Shown: positions 1-9,755 of the stretch, piece by piece | How positions within the stretch are numbered: the first letter of the stretch is position 1 | Layout of the letters: the number at the start of each line of letters is the position of its first letter | Assembly: GCF_037975245.1 (NCBI RefSeq) | Contig: NC_092565.1 | Location: forward strand, 25,515 to 68,014 | From: Apostichopus japonicus | Lineage: Eukaryota; Echinodermata; Holothuroidea; Aspidochirotida; Stichopodidae | Length of the DNA stretch: 42,500 nt | Direction: 5' to 3' | Translations under genes and position numbers: made by a program | Notes under the pieces: generated by a model | Databases searched by the model: none | Told to the model about the DNA's origin: nothing | Seen by the model: only the letters and a program-made list of their open reading frames with translations

Positions 1-828
1 CCCTAACCCTAACCCTAACCCTAACCCTAACCCTAACCCTAACCCTAACCCTAACCCTAACCCTAACCCTAACCCTAACCCTAACCCTAACCCTAACCCT
101 AACCCTAACCCTAACCCTAACCCTAACCCTAACCCTAACCCTAACCCTAACCCTAACCCTAACCCTAACCCTAACCCTAACCCTAACCCTAACCCTAACC
201 CTAACCCTAACCCTAACCCTAACCCTAACCCTAACCCTAACCCTAACCCTAACCCTAACCCTAACCCTAACCCTAACCCTAACCCTAACCCTAACCCTAA
301 CCCTAACCCTAACCCTAACCCTAACCCTAACCCTAACCCTAACCCTAACCCTAACCCTAACCCTAACCCTAACCCTAACCCTAACCCTAACCCTAACCCT
401 AACCCTAACCCTAACCCTAACCCTAACCCTAACCCTAACCCTAACCCTAACCCTAACCCTAACCCTAACCCTAACCCTAACCCTAACCCTAACCCTAACC
501 CTAACCCTAACCCTAACCCTAACCCTAACCCTAACCCTAACCCTAACCCTAACCCTAACCCTAACCCTAACCCTAACCCTAACCCTAACCCTAACCCTAA
601 CCCTAACCCTAACCCTAACCCTAACCCTAACCCTAACCCTAACCCTAACCCTAACCCTAACCCTAACCCTAACCCTAACCCTAACCCTAACCCTAACCCT
701 AACCCTAACCCTAACCCTAACCCTAACCCTAACCCTAACCCTAACCCTAACCCTAACCCTAACCCTAACCCTAACCCTAACCCTAACCCTAACCCTACCC
801 CTAACCCTAACCCTAACCCTAACCCTAA
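1..828. repeat. Terminal telomere, 138 CCCTAA repeats
   Basis: The window opens with CCCTAA repeats in perfect 6-bp register for 828 bases. The C-rich strand reads 5' to 3' from the window edge, as expected at a left chromosome end. The only variant I see is one CCCTAC unit (A to C at 798), near the inner edge where variant repeats are commonly found. The tract ends in CCCTAA followed directly by TTAGGACC, which starts the subtelomeric module. True telomere length is unknown because the window, or the assembly, may cut it. Confidence 0.97.
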
Positions 829-832
829 TTAG

Positions 833-877
833 GACCAATGCCCTCTTGGGACGTCAAAATGCCCACTTGGGACGTGA
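833..877 (-). repeat. Telomere-flanking minisatellite, two inverted copies
   Basis: Two copies of the 21-22 bp minisatellite (core ACGTCCC..NTGGGCATTTT) lie in reverse orientation immediately inside the telomere. The same family in plus orientation ends each block at 22131-22405 and 39471-39745, and two plus-strand copies lie at 1084-1126. The 11-mer GGGCATTGGTC abuts telomeric repeats here (reverse strand) and at both block ends (forward strand). Confidence 0.85.
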
Positions 878-1043
878 TGGGTCCGAACGTAACTTTTTTT
901 TTTCGGCATTCTCACCCCCACGGGACCCCCCTGGGGGGGTTAAAAAAAAATATTTGGGGGGGTGCCAATTTTTTTTTTTTTTTTCACAACATGCGTCTGC
1001 ACGAGTAGAGTGACCAGAAGCGAAAAATTTTTGAAAAAAGTTG

Positions 1044-1053
1044 ACCGGAAGTG
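1044..1053 (+). promoter_or_regulatory. Consensus ETS site ACCGGAAGTG
   Basis: A perfect match to the GABP/ETS consensus decamer. It is one of four exact copies in the left module (others at 1210-1219, 1417-1426 and 2030-2039). Chance expectation for one 10-mer on both strands of 1.86 kb is about 0.004 at equal base frequencies. The copy in block 2 is at 28063-28072. Protein binding is untested. Confidence 0.5.
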
Positions 1054-1083
1054 ACCAAAAAATTATGTTATGTAATAGGTGCC

Positions 1084-1126
1084 TACGTCCCAAGAGGGCA
1101 CTTTCACGTCCCGGGTGTCCATTTTT
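1084..1126 (+). repeat. Minisatellite fragment, two plus-orientation copies
   Basis: Two degenerate copies of the ACGTCCC minisatellite (ACGTCCCAAGAGGGCACTTT and the following ACGTCCCGGGTGTCCATTTT) lie about 210 bp inside the inverted pair at 833-877. The family therefore occurs in both orientations within 300 bp. The stretch between them is G/C- and T-homopolymer rich (for example 920-985). Confidence 0.75.
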
Positions 1127-1209
1127 TGGGGTCGATCTCGGAAAGTTGGGCATCGGGAAGTCCAATATTTGGTCAAAGGGTTGAACTGTTGTCACTGTAC
1201 ACCCACCCA

Positions 1210-1219
1210 CACTTCCGGT
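1210..1219 (-). promoter_or_regulatory. Consensus ETS site (reverse)
   Basis: CACTTCCGGT, the exact reverse complement of ACCGGAAGTG. It faces the telomere. The sequence context differs from the other ETS sites, so the four are not simply one local tandem duplication. Confidence 0.5.
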
Positions 1220-1339
1220 CAGTTTGGGTCACATGACTTTTTATTACAGCCATAAAATGCAGTTGACTTAATATATAACCTTACTGTTTCATTTTTGAAA
1301 ATGACTACCCCTAGGGTTATGGTCGAAAATCGTAAACTT

Positions 1340-1352
1340 TGACCTTTGACCT
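1340..1352 (-). promoter_or_regulatory. DR1 nuclear-receptor element
   Basis: TGACCTTTGACCT, the exact reverse complement of the DR1 consensus AGGTCAAAGGTCA recognised by HNF4, RXR-heterodimer and COUP-TF type nuclear receptors. It is the first of three DR1 elements in 250 bp. Confidence 0.5.
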
Positions 1353-1416
1353 CCAAATTTCTTGTGGATGTTAAGGCTCAATAGGGCACTGACATATGCA
1401 AAGGGCAAGTATATGT

Positions 1417-1426
1417 CACTTCCGGT
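1417..1426 (-). promoter_or_regulatory. Consensus ETS site (reverse)
   Basis: CACTTCCGGT, the third exact ETS decamer of the module. It lies 14 bp before the second DR1 element. Confidence 0.5.
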
Positions 1427-1440
1427 TAATGTGTTATAGG

Positions 1441-1453
1441 GGGTCAAAGGTCA
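1441..1453 (+). promoter_or_regulatory. DR1 nuclear-receptor element
   Basis: GGGTCAAAGGTCA, a DR1 with a GGGTCA first half-site. The same 13-mer recurs at 1579-1591. Extra AGGTCA half-sites follow at about 1475 and in the inverted pair TGACCTGTCAGGTCA near 1523-1537. Confidence 0.5.
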
Positions 1454-1578
1454 AAAATGTCGTTCCTTCAAAAAAAGGTCAAAAATCGTGAGAGTGACCG
1501 ATTTCCACGAAACTTGCAACGATGACCTGTCAGGTCATAAGGAATGGTCACCTGAAAAATTTCGGCCATGAGGTCATC

Positions 1579-1591
1579 GGGTCAAAGGTCA
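1579..1591 (+). promoter_or_regulatory. DR1 element flanked by AGGTCA half-sites
   Basis: GGGTCAAAGGTCA, with isolated AGGTCA half-sites at 1571-1576 and 1597-1602. Together with the everted pair TGACCTAAGGTCA near 1684-1696, this makes 1330-1700 unusually dense in nuclear-receptor half-sites. Confidence 0.5.
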
Positions 1592-1703
1592 ATCAGAGGT
1601 CAAAAATTTAGTTCATCATTTTTTATTAGTTTTTATTGGATATCATAAGTCGGACCACCGAAAATGGTCTAAAAGTTTTTTTTTGACCTAAGGTCATACC
1701 AAT

Positions 1704-1717
1704 CCAAGATGGCTGCC
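1704..1717 (+). promoter_or_regulatory. YY1-like site
   Basis: CCAAGATGGCTGCC resembles the YY1 consensus (AANATGGCGGC), with one core change. A closer match lies at 2170-2182. YY1 sites are frequent in TATA-less promoters. Confidence 0.35.
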
Positions 1718-1723
1718 ACTCAA

Positions 1724-1770
1724 AGTTAACCCCAACCCCTAGCTTTGGCTAGGGTTAGCTTGGGGTTAGC
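1724..1770. repeat. Degenerate telomere-like inverted repeat
   Basis: A C-rich telomere-like left arm (TTAACCCCAACCCCTAGC) is followed after TTTG by a G-rich right arm (GCTAGGGTTAGC then TTGGGGTTAGC). The inner arms CCCTAGC and GCTAGGG are perfect inverted repeats. The block 2 copy is at 28743-28789. It may be a relic of telomeric DNA or a hairpin-forming element; the sequence alone does not decide. Confidence 0.6.
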
Positions 1771-1846
1771 ATATTCGACTCCTGTGTGTACACGATATGG
1801 TTTTTCGGAACACAAATTGGTGTCGTGATGTAACTCGATGCGTACT

Positions 1847-1856
1847 ATCACGTGAT
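1847..1856. promoter_or_regulatory. Palindromic E-box ATCACGTGAT
   Basis: A perfect 10-bp palindrome containing the CACGTG E-box with TCACGTGA flanks, the type bound by USF and MITF/TFE-family bHLH-ZIP proteins. There is one per left module (second copy at 28866-28875). Confidence 0.4.
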
Positions 1857-2029
1857 TATCTTAAACTTGTTTCAAGTCGTTTACTTTCTGAATGAGGGCG
1901 CTGTAAAGTTTTACCTAGGGGTCCGTTTCTGAGACGGGAGGAATAAGCTATCGACCTGTAACTCACACCGAAGACTTATCACTTGAGCCTGTACAAAATA
2001 AGTTCCGCTTTTGACCCTTTTTTATTCTG

Positions 2030-2046
2030 ACCGGAAGTGACGTCAC
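2030..2046 (+). promoter_or_regulatory. Composite ETS-CRE element
   Basis: ACCGGAAGTGACGTCAC fuses a consensus ETS decamer (2030-2039) with a full palindromic CRE, TGACGTCA (2038-2045), sharing two bases. This overlapping arrangement is a known composite architecture for ETS and CREB/ATF factors. The identical sequence is at 29049-29065 in block 2. A related arrangement, ACCGGATGACGTCA, occurs at 2351-2364. Confidence 0.55.
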
Positions 2047-2169
2047 AAAACACATTATCATCGATTATTACAAAATTAGATATTTGATTACCTTTTGAAT
2101 AGCAGCAAAAATATGGCGCGACATGTTCTATCGATTCTGTGAATTTAAAAAAATTTCATCAATGTTTGA

Positions 2170-2182
2170 CAAAATGGCGGCC
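2170..2182 (+). promoter_or_regulatory. YY1 consensus site
   Basis: CAAAATGGCGGCC matches the AANATGGCGGC YY1 consensus. It lies at the edge of the AT-rich stretch at 2140-2290. Confidence 0.45.
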
Positions 2183-2356
2183 AAAATAAAATATTAATAA
2201 GATAATATTTAACAAAAGTATAAAAAAATAATCAAAGACCGGAATTAGATTAAACGACATTTATATAATCTCTAATTATTAGTTTTAACTAAATCTGAAA
2301 TTTCGAGCAAATTGGGTGAATTTGAATTTTTTGCCGAAAATAGCGCCACCACCGGA

Positions 2357-2364
2357 TGACGTCA
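2357..2364. promoter_or_regulatory. CRE preceded by ETS-like core
   Basis: Full CRE palindrome TGACGTCA preceded by ACCGGA, partly mimicking the composite at 2030-2046. Confidence 0.4.
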
Positions 2365-2506
2365 GAAAATAAAAATCGCGCGAAATACATGAAAATATTG
2401 TTCCCAATAGTATCGGACATGCCGAATCCATTAGTGCTATTTTTGGAACGATCGAATGTTCCGTTCTTGAGATATGGGTACAGATGAGTCGAAAAGTGGG
2501 TCGATG

Positions 2507-2514
2507 TGACGTCA
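2507..2514. promoter_or_regulatory. Full CRE palindrome
   Basis: TGACGTCA within GTGACGTCAC. It is the third CRE of the left module, about 180 bp before the array begins. Just downstream, at about 2528-2561, is a short tandem duplication of a CCGGGCATCCGGT-like motif. Confidence 0.4.
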
Positions 2515-3239
2515 CGCTACAGCAAAACCGGGCATCCGGTGGAAACGGGACATCCGGTAATTAAAGATCACAGATAGGGCTATCCATCGATTATAACTTT
2601 GCCTGATTTCCATTTGACCTAAGGTATTAAAAAAGCTGCTCGAATGTTGACGTCGGCGCTGGCGTCCTTGTTCAGGGTTATCATAGCTGCTACCGGTGAA
2701 AAACACCTATTTTTGGGGGGACCTCAAAAACGTATAGACTATACCCCCTTCCCGAAAATTAATGCTACCGTATGAGTTGTCTACACGTAGCTACGACTCT
2801 TGTCTCCCACATAGCCAAAATTCAGCCCCGTCACATACCCTCGGTGGAAAGGAAGGGGTACCGAAAAGAGGTACTTTTTTTAACTTTTCAAGACAAAAAC
2901 ACCTATTTTTGGCGCAAGTAGAAATCATATAGACAAAGAGCTTTTCCGGTCAGATAATTAGACGAAAGTGACGTATGACAAAGACGAGGGTGTCTTCTAC
3001 TACACGTCAAAATTTCATTTCGATGGGTACTTCAATGAGGACAGGAGGGGGGGTTGAAAAGAGGGGGTTTTCCGACTTTTGCACGTATGAAGAACACGTA
3101 TTTCTATCGGGTCCTCTGGGACCCTATATCTCCCGAACGGAAGCAGGTATGGACATGGGAGTTGCAGATTTGGACTCCTGGGCATCGATTACCCCCTGTG
3201 ACGTCATTTTGATCAAATCCATTTTTGGGCAATTTCGGT

Positions 3240-3271
3240 AAAAACCGTAAGGGGTACCCCTTATGGTTTTT
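3240..3271. repeat. 32-bp near-perfect palindrome (one per unit)
   Basis: Arms AAAAACC-G-TAAGGGGT and ACCCCTTA-T-GGTTTTT pair completely except one G/T position (3247 with 3264), which would be a G-U wobble in RNA. The centre is GGGGTACCCC. The element recurs at the same place in every complete unit of both blocks. Confidence 0.8.
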
Positions 3272-3727
3272 TTGGGTGAAAATAATTTTTGTCGCAAAGA
3301 CGGGCAGTGTGTATCTTTTCTGATTGTTCTCGACACGCTGAACACGAATCTGAAGTTAATTTTGGAATTAGGTGTTGTGTGGGGGATGGGGGGGCCAAAA
3401 ACCATTGGGAGGGGGGCACCACCCCATGTGGGTGTCTCCATAAACGAACGAAATACACCTGTTCTGGTGCTTCTTGGGGTGCTAATGATGAATCTGAGAT
3501 TATTTTGGCGGTTTGGAGACGTGGGGAGTGGTGGGGGAATTTAATGCCTTCCGGGCGTTCCATGGCGCACAATACCGAGACTCTTTTTGCTGAATGTTGG
3601 TACTTTTTCTCAAAATGCCCCCCTACCACCCCGGAAAAGAGACGCACCTACAAGTTTCATCATATTTTGGAAAGGGGACACCCTAGCGGTGGTACCCTTA
3701 ATAGATGGCCGTAATCGGACCACCACA

Positions 3728-3741
3728 GTAACCATGGTAAC
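3728..3741 (+). promoter_or_regulatory. RFX X-box GTAACCATGGTAAC (representative)
   Basis: An exact fit to the RFX X-box consensus GTNRCC-N(0-3)-RGYAAC with a 2-bp spacer. It is the first of about 39 perfect copies, nearly one per 204-207 bp subrepeat. The last subrepeat of most units instead has ATAACCATGGTAAC, losing the first G. Whether an RFX protein binds here is unknown. Confidence 0.5.
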
Positions 3742-4200
3742 GCTCCAAAGTAGAAGGGTCGTGATTTTCCAGTACATAGTAACAATAATTATTATGACTT
3801 TTTTCGGATTTTTTCAAAACTAACCCCCCTACCACCGCGGAGAAGAGACCCACCTACAAGTTTTATTCAAATGTGGTAAGGGGACACCCTAGCGGTGGTA
3901 CCCCGAAATGATGGCCGTAATCGGACCACCCCAGTAACCATGGTAACGCTCCAGAGTAGAAGAGTCGGGATTTTCCCGTACATAGTAACACTGATTATTT
4001 TGACTTTTTCGGATTTTTTCCAAAATGACCCCCCCACCACCCCGGAGGAGGGACGCACCTACAAGTTTATTTTATTTTGGAAAGGGGAAACCCTAGCGGT
4101 GATAACCTGAAAATATGGGGGAAATCGGACTGATTCCCATAACCATGGTAACGCTCAAAAGTATAAATGTCGGGATTTCGAAAAAACGTTTACAACTACT

Positions 4201-6120
4201 ACCGGTGAAAAACACCTACTTTGGGGAGGACCTCAAAAACGTATAGACTATACCCCCTTCCCGAAAATTAATGCTACCGTATGAGTTGTCTACACGTAGC
4301 TACGACTCTCTTCTCCCACATAACCAAAATTCAGCCCCGTCACATACCCTCGGTGGAAAGGAAGGGGTACCGAAAAGAGGTATTTTTTTTAACTTTTCAA
4401 GACAAAAACACCTATTTTTGGCGCAGATAGAAATCATATATACAAAGAGCCTTTTCCGGTCATATAATTACACGAAATTGATGTATGACAATGACGAGGG
4501 TGTCTTCTACTACACGTCAAAATTTCATTTCGATGGGTACTTCAGAGAGGACAGGAGGGGGGGTTGACAAGAGGGGGTTTTCCGACTTTTGCACGTATGA
4601 AGAACACGTATTTCTATCGGGTCCTCTGGGACCCTATATCTCCCGAACGGAAGCAGCTATGGACCTGGGAGTTGCAGATTTGGACTCCTGGGCATCGATT
4701 ACCCCCTGTGACGTCATTTTGACCAAATCCATTTTGGGGCAATTTCGGTAAAAACCGTAAGGGGTACCCCTTATGGTTTTTTTGGGTGAAAATAATTTTT
4801 GTCGCAAAGACGGGCAGTGTGTATCTTTTCTGATTGTTCTCGACACGCTGATCACGAATCTGAAGTTAATTTTGGAATTGGGTGTTGTGTGGGGGCATGG
4901 GGGGCCAAAAACCATTGGGAGGGGGGCACCACCCCAAGTGGGTGTCTCCATAAACGAACGAAATACACCTGTTCTGGTGCTTCTTGGGGTGCTGATGATG
5001 AATCTGAGATTATTTTGGCGGTTTGGAGACGTGGGGAGTGGTGGGGGAATTTAATGCCTTCCGGGCGTTCCATGGCGCACAATACAGAGACTTTTTTTTG
5101 CTGAATGTTGGTACTTTTTCTCAAAATGCCCCCCTACCACCCCGGAAAAGAGACGCACCTACAAGTTTCATCATATTTTGGAAAGGGGACACCCTAGCGG
5201 TGGTACCCTTGGTAGATGGCCGTAATCGGACCACCCCAGTAACCATGGTAACGCTCCAAAGTAGAAGGGTCGGGATTTTCCAGTACATAGTAACACTAAT
5301 TATTATGACTTTTTTTCGGATTTTTTCAAAACTAACCCCCCTACCACCCCGGAGAAGAGACCCACCTACAAGTTTTATTCAAATGTGGTAAGGGGACACC
5401 CTAGCGGTGGTACCCCGAAAAGATGGCCGTAATCCGACCACCCAAGTAACCATGGTAACGCTCCAGAGTAGAAGAGTCGGGATTTTCCCGTACATAGTAA
5501 CACTAATTATTATGACCTATTCGGATTTTTTCCAAACTGACCCCCCTATCACCCGGAGAAGAGACCCACTCACAAGTTTTATTCAAATGTGGGAAGGGGA
5601 CACCCTAGCGGTGGTACCCCGAAAAGATGGCCGTAATCGGACCACCCCAGTAACCATGGTAACGCTCCAGAGTAGAAGAGTCGGGATTTTCCCGTACATA
5701 GTAACACTAATTATTATGACCTATTCGGATTTTTTCCTAACTGACCCCCCTATCACCCGGAGAAGAGACCCACTCACAAGTTTTATTCAAATGTGGGAAG
5801 GGGACACCCTAGCGGTGGTACCCCGAAAAGATGGTCAAAATCGGACCACCCCAGTAACCATGGTAACGCTCGAAAGTAGAAGGGTCGTGATTTTCCCGTA
5901 CATAGTAACACTGATTATTTTGACTTTTTCGGATTTTTTCCAAAATGACCCCCCCACCACCCCGGAGGAGGGACGCACCTACAAGTTTATTTTATTTTGG
6001 AAAGGGGAAACCCTAGCGGTGATAACCTGAAAATATGGGGGAAATCGGACTGATTCCCATAACCATGGTAACGCTCAAAAGTATAAATGTCGGGATTTCG
6101 AAAAAACGTTTACAACTACT
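4201..6120. repeat. Array unit 2 (1920 bp, five subrepeats)
   Basis: X-boxes start at 5239, 5446, 5650 and 5854, with the variant at 6059, a spacing of 204-207 bp. The unit matches unit 3 almost base for base; I found one difference, GAAAAGAGG here against GAAAATAGG at about 6296. Confidence 0.9.
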
Positions 6121-8040
6121 ACCGGTGAAAAACACCTACTTTGGGGAGGACCTCAAAAACGTATAGACTATACCCCCTTCCCGAAAATTAATGCTACCGT
6201 ATGAGTTGTCTACACGTAGCTACGACTCTCTTCTCCCACATAACCAAAATTCAGCCCCGTCACATACCCTCGGTGGAAAGGAAGGGGTACCGAAAATAGG
6301 TATTTTTTTTAACTTTTCAAGACAAAAACACCTATTTTTGGCGCAGATAGAAATCATATATACAAAGAGCCTTTTCCGGTCATATAATTACACGAAATTG
6401 ATGTATGACAATGACGAGGGTGTCTTCTACTACACGTCAAAATTTCATTTCGATGGGTACTTCAGAGAGGACAGGAGGGGGGGTTGACAAGAGGGGGTTT
6501 TCCGACTTTTGCACGTATGAAGAACACGTATTTCTATCGGGTCCTCTGGGACCCTATATCTCCCGAACGGAAGCAGCTATGGACCTGGGAGTTGCAGATT
6601 TGGACTCCTGGGCATCGATTACCCCCTGTGACGTCATTTTGACCAAATCCATTTTGGGGCAATTTCGGTAAAAACCGTAAGGGGTACCCCTTATGGTTTT
6701 TTTGGGTGAAAATAATTTTTGTCGCAAAGACGGGCAGTGTGTATCTTTTCTGATTGTTCTCGACACGCTGATCACGAATCTGAAGTTAATTTTGGAATTG
6801 GGTGTTGTGTGGGGGCATGGGGGGCCAAAAACCATTGGGAGGGGGGCACCACCCCAAGTGGGTGTCTCCATAAACGAACGAAATACACCTGTTCTGGTGC
6901 TTCTTGGGGTGCTGATGATGAATCTGAGATTATTTTGGCGGTTTGGAGACGTGGGGAGTGGTGGGGGAATTTAATGCCTTCCGGGCGTTCCATGGCGCAC
7001 AATACAGAGACTTTTTTTTGCTGAATGTTGGTACTTTTTCTCAAAATGCCCCCCTACCACCCCGGAAAAGAGACGCACCTACAAGTTTCATCATATTTTG
7101 GAAAGGGGACACCCTAGCGGTGGTACCCTTGGTAGATGGCCGTAATCGGACCACCCCAGTAACCATGGTAACGCTCCAAAGTAGAAGGGTCGGGATTTTC
7201 CAGTACATAGTAACACTAATTATTATGACTTTTTTTCGGATTTTTTCAAAACTAACCCCCCTACCACCCCGGAGAAGAGACCCACCTACAAGTTTTATTC
7301 AAATGTGGTAAGGGGACACCCTAGCGGTGGTACCCCGAAAAGATGGCCGTAATCCGACCACCCAAGTAACCATGGTAACGCTCCAGAGTAGAAGAGTCGG
7401 GATTTTCCCGTACATAGTAACACTAATTATTATGACCTATTCGGATTTTTTCCAAACTGACCCCCCTATCACCCGGAGAAGAGACCCACTCACAAGTTTT
7501 ATTCAAATGTGGGAAGGGGACACCCTAGCGGTGGTACCCCGAAAAGATGGCCGTAATCGGACCACCCCAGTAACCATGGTAACGCTCCAGAGTAGAAGAG
7601 TCGGGATTTTCCCGTACATAGTAACACTAATTATTATGACCTATTCGGATTTTTTCCTAACTGACCCCCCTATCACCCGGAGAAGAGACCCACTCACAAG
7701 TTTTATTCAAATGTGGGAAGGGGACACCCTAGCGGTGGTACCCCGAAAAGATGGTCAAAATCGGACCACCCCAGTAACCATGGTAACGCTCGAAAGTAGA
7801 AGGGTCGTGATTTTCCCGTACATAGTAACACTGATTATTTTGACTTTTTCGGATTTTTTCCAAAATGACCCCCCCACCACCCCGGAGGAGGGACGCACCT
7901 ACAAGTTTATTTTATTTTGGAAAGGGGAAACCCTAGCGGTGATAACCTGAAAATATGGGGGAAATCGGACTGATTCCCATAACCATGGTAACGCTCAAAA
8001 GTATAAATGTCGGGATTTCGAAAAAACGTTTACAACTACT
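6121..8040. repeat. Array unit 3 (1920 bp, five subrepeats)
   Basis: A near-identical duplicate of unit 2, the same length to the base. This points to very recent duplication or homogenisation. Confidence 0.9.
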
Positions 8041-9755
8041 ACCGGTGAAAAACACCTACTTTGGGGAGGACCTCAAAAACGTATAGACTATACCCCCTTC
8101 CCGAAAATTAATGCTACCGTATGAGTTGTCTACACGTAGCTACGACTCTCTTCTCCCACATAACCAAAATTCAGCCCCGTCACATACCCTCGGTGGAAAG
8201 GAAGGGGTACCGAAAATAGGTATTTTTTTTAACTTTTCAAGACAAAAACACCTATTTTTGGCGCAGATAGAAATCATATATACAAAGAGCCTTTTCCGGT
8301 CATATAATTACACGAAATTGATGTATGACAATGACGAGGGTGTCTTCTACTACACGTCAAAATTTCATTTCGATGGGTACTTCAGAGAGGACAGGAGGGG
8401 GGGTTGACAAGAGGGGGTTTTCCGACTTTTGCACGTATGAAGAACACGTATTTCTATCGGGTCCTCTGGGACCCTATATCTCCCGAACGGAAGCAGCTAT
8501 GGACCTGGGAGTTGCAGATTTGGACTCCTGGGCATCGATTACCCCCTGTGACGTCATTTTGACCAAATCCATTTTGGGGCAATTTCGGTAAAAACCGTAA
8601 GGGGTACCCCTTATGGTTTTTTTGGGTGAAAATAATTTTTGTCGCAAAGACGGGCAGTGTGTATCTTTTCTGATTGTTCTCGACACGCTGATCACGAATC
8701 TGAAGTTAATTTTGGAATTGGGTGTTGTGTGGGGGCATGGGGGGCCAAAAACCATTGGGAGGGGGGCACCACCCCAAGTGGGTGTCTCCATAAACGAACG
8801 AAATACACCTGTTCTGGTGCTTCTTGGGGTGCTGATGATGAATCTGAGATTATTTTGGCGGTTTGGAGACGTGGGGAGTGGTGGGGGAATTTAATGCCTT
8901 CCGGGCGTTCCATGGCGCACAATACCGAGACTCTTTTTGCTGAATGTTGGTACTTTTTCTCAAAATGCCCCCCTACCACCCCGGAAAAGAGACGCACCTA
9001 CAAGTTTCATCATATTTTGGAAAGGGGACACCCTAGCGGTGGTACCCTTAATAGATGGCCGTAATCGGACCACCCCAGTAACCATGGTAACGCTCCAAAG
9101 TAGAAGGGTCGGGATTTTCCAGTACATAGTAACACTAATTATTATGACTTTTTTTCGGATTTTTTCAAAACTAACCCCCCTACCACCCCGGAGAAGAGAC
9201 CCACCTACAAGTTTTATTCAAATGTGGTAAGGGGACACCCTAGCGGTGGTACCCCGAAAAGATGGCCGTAATAGGACCACCCCAGTAACCATGGTAACGC
9301 TCCAGAGTAGAAGAGTCGGGATTTTCCCGTACATAGTAACACTAATTATATTGACTTTTTCGGATTTTTTCCAAACTGACCCCCCTATCACCCGGAGAAG
9401 AGACCCACTCACAAGTTTTATTCAAATGTGGGAAGGGGACACCCTAGCGGTGGTACCCCGAAAAGATGGTCAAAATCGGACCACCCCAGTAACCATGGTA
9501 ACGCTCGAAAGTAGAAGGGTCGTGATTTTCCCGTACATAGTAACACTAATTATTTTGACTTTTTCGGATTTTTTCCAAAATGACCCCCCCACCACCCCGG
9601 AGGAGGGACGCACCTACAAGTTTATTTTATTTTGGAAAGGGGAAACCCTAGCGGTGATAACCTGAAAATATGGGGGAAATCGGACTGATTCCCATAACCA
9701 TGGTAACGCTCAAAAGAATAAATGTCGGGATTTCGAAAAAACGTTTATAACTACT
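8041..9755. repeat. Array unit 4 (1715 bp, four subrepeats)
   Basis: Its body matches units 2 and 3. The tail has one subrepeat fewer, so the unit is 205 bp shorter. Confidence 0.9.

Larger units (their letters stand above)
829..2691. other. Block 1 left subtelomeric module (promoter-like, no gene)
   Basis: This 1.86-kb segment lies between the telomere and the first array unit and recurs at 27848-29710 (constant offset 27019) with roughly 15 differences by eye. No reading frame has a recognisable domain. It contains two minisatellite fragments, four ETS consensus sites, three DR1 elements, three full CREs, YY1-like sites, a palindromic E-box, a degenerate telomere-like inverted repeat and an AT-rich stretch at about 2140-2290. 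The site content resembles a TATA-less metazoan promoter. Leftward transcription from here would run into the CCCTAA strand and make UUAGGG-containing RNA; that role is inference. Confidence 0.7.
2692..4200. repeat. Array unit 1 (1509 bp, three subrepeats)
   Basis: First unit after the left module. RFX-type X-boxes start at 3728 and about 3935, with an ATAACC variant at about 4139. The CRE is at 3199-3206 and the 32-bp palindrome at 3240-3271. It has intermediate diagnostic bases (GATCAAATCC like the right arm, CATAAACGAACG like the left arm) and is the most divergent full unit of this arm. Confidence 0.85.

Noticed and set aside
820-840. Telomere-telomere fusion at CCCTAATTAGG
   Set aside because: A fusion of chromosome ends reads TTAGGG then CCCTAA; here the order is reversed and only one partial inverted unit is present.
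2975-9665. Conserved short frames of 60-207 codons in every array unit on both strands
   Set aside because: They overlap in several frames and strands, change length with one-base indels between units, track repeat copy number and show no recognisable domain. A dN/dS test across units could still overturn this.
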